From a virus, in the IMG/VR virus record IMGVR_UViG_3300021960_000497, positions 1 through 24,064 of that record: 24,064 nucleotides of DNA. One strand, 5' to 3'. Positions 23,369 through 24,064 of the stretch are shown here, in pieces; within the stretch, counting starts at the first letter, position 1, and each line of letters begins with the position of its first letter. The notes under the pieces are model-generated. The model worked only from the letters and a program-made list of their open reading frames with translations. It was not told the origin of the DNA and made no database searches. A program made the translations under genes and the position numbers.

Positions 23369-23729
23369 CGTCTTTTTCCTTATTATTAGTGAGTAATATA
23401 GAGATAGGTTTCTTTTCAGTAACCTCTTGCTCGATCTTGTCAGGGATTTTCTTATAGCCGTACATCATTAAGTTATTAATGAGAGTGCCTTGAGTAGCTA
23501 CTAGTTGAGCATATGCACCACCACCTAAAGGTGTTTTACCGCTATGATGATGAGCTAACTGCTCTTCAATGTAGTTATATTTCTTAACCATCATTTCAAT
23601 AGGATCAAATTGAAGCTCTTCAAGCTTTCTAACAGACGCCATAGAGTTAATATTCTTAGACCCTTTAGGACGACCAGCGCCTTCACGCCGACCACCCATT
23701 TGAGGCTTAGTCGGATTCGGATTAGCCAT
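23361..23729 (-). CDS. terS: Probable terminase small subunit
   Basis: 122 aa, ATG at 23729 behind AGAAGGACTGAACAAA. The N-terminus carries GGRREGAGRPKGSKN (residues 12-26), the basic AT-hook-like signature seen at the start of many phage small terminases and related DNA-binding proteins. A helical region follows (KYNYIEEQLAHHHSG, then AYAQLVATQGTLINNLMMYG) that could oligomerise, and an acidic end. It is the first gene of the late block, just upstream of the large terminase neighbourhood and right beside an inverted-repeat region that could be its recognition site. Assignment rests on motif and position. Confidence 0.65.
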   Translation of the reverse strand: MANPNPTKPQMGGRREGAGRPKGSKNINSMASVRKLEELQFDPIEMMVKKYNYIEEQLAHHHSGKTPLGGGAYAQLVATQGTLINNLMMYGYKKIPDKIEQEVTEKKPISILLTNNKEKDDE

Positions 23730-24064
23730 TTTGTTCAGTCCTTCTTTCTGGAATGTTTTTCAATTGAAATTTTTTATAATTATTTTCATATATTTAAAAG
23801 AATACTATAATAACTTATTGAAAACATTTAATTTCTTATTTATAACCAACCAATACAAAAGTATAGTTTTTAATACTTACACTAAGGATACCAAAGTGAT
23901 ATCAATAACCCCCCGCGCTGTATACGCAAGAAGCATAGAGAGGATACTATCGGGGGGCATTCAGATCATTCTCTTTCAAGTATCAGTAGAGAAGTCCTAG
24001 ATATCACTTTGGCAGAGCCTTAGCAAAGTTATTAAGTTTATTCTTAAACGTCAGGTATTATTTT
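23730..24064. other. AT-rich non-coding leader upstream of terS
   Basis: 335 bases without a convincing gene on either strand. The part next to terS (23760-23880) is extremely AT-rich and includes a small hairpin AAGTAT...ATACTT. The distal part (23885-24015) holds the nested inverted repeats listed separately. A late promoter for the minus-strand operon is expected here, but I cannot assign one: no minus-strand -35/-10 pair stands out. Confidence 0.7.
23891..24012. repeat. Nested inverted repeats with possible pseudoknot
   Basis: The outer arms CCAAAGTGATATC (23891-23903) and GATATCACTTTGG (24000-24012) are a perfect 13-bp inverted repeat. Inside, CCCCCCG (23909-23915) and CGGGGGG (23951-23957) are perfectly complementary, striking in such AT-rich DNA. 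GATACT (23943-23948) can pair with AGTATC (23979-23984), whose loop contains the G-run, giving an a-b-a'-b' pseudoknot order. Also AGGATAC is directly repeated (23885-23891 and 23941-23947). Candidates: packaging (cos/pac) site, terminator or structured RNA. Confidence 0.75.

Noticed and set aside
23818-23846. Plus-strand promoter-like TTGAAA, 17-base spacer, TATAAC
   Set aside because: A good match on paper, but the region is so AT-rich that chance matches are expected and no plus-strand gene follows inside the window.
23731-24000. Plus-strand frame of 89 codons in the leader
   Set aside because: Phe/Ile/Lys/Asn-rich product expected by chance in AT-rich DNA, and it crosses the inverted-repeat element.
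23885-24015. tRNA-like or tmRNA-like gene in the structured region
   Set aside because: No acceptor, D, anticodon and T arms of the right sizes and no T-loop GTTCRA motif on either strand.

Overview
The window looks like the late (structural) region of an AT-rich, probably marine, tailed bacteriophage. All supported genes lie on the minus strand, so transcription runs from high to low coordinates. They are tightly packed, with ATGA or TAATG junctions and AGGA-type ribosome binding sites. The terminase ATPase/nuclease, a lambda-J-like tail-tip protein, a DUF2163-like tail protein, a cysteine-peptidase-like tail protein and a PhoH-like ATPase together suggest a siphovirus-like particle. The marine assignment and any host guess (for example a low-GC marine bacterium) are inference from low GC, phoH and the tail-fibre domain styles.

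Layout in order of transcription. (1) 24064-23730: an AT-rich non-coding leader holding a 13-bp perfect inverted repeat around a nested G6/C6 element. (2) 23729-21244: packaging genes, namely a probable small terminase, two small membrane proteins and the large terminase. (3) 21228-19601: four very basic proteins of 269, 116, 23 and 126 aa; one has 16-aa tandem repeats and one is an AT-hook micro-protein. (4) 19558-12806: a 148-aa virion protein, a 1337-aa tail fibre with Ala/Ser/Thr heptads, and a remarkable 759-aa protein made almost entirely of 10-residue S-T-T-T-T-[FY]-x-T-S-x repeats. (5) 12796-9783: a glycosyltransferase-like gene, then a run of small tail-fibre-tip genes alternating with tail-assembly-chaperone-like genes, apparently built by cassette duplication and including a 19-codon remnant. 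(6) 9755-125: a PhoH-like ATPase (TTG start), the tail-tip genes (145, 203 and 245 aa) and a giant J-like protein of about 2351 aa. (7) 105-1: the start of a small membrane protein.

Reading of the region: it encodes DNA packaging plus an unusually elaborate set of host-contact appendages. The same tip domain occurs at the C-terminus of the giant J-like protein and as three stand-alone small genes. Portal, major capsid and tape-measure genes are not between the terminase and the tail genes and must lie elsewhere. The best candidate for something undescribed is the Thr/Ser repeat protein with the glycosyltransferase-like gene directly after it. The repeat carries an N-T-S or N-T-T triplet in many units, so a self-glycosylated virion fibre is a testable idea. 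No database search was possible; all family names come from visible motifs and memory of the families.
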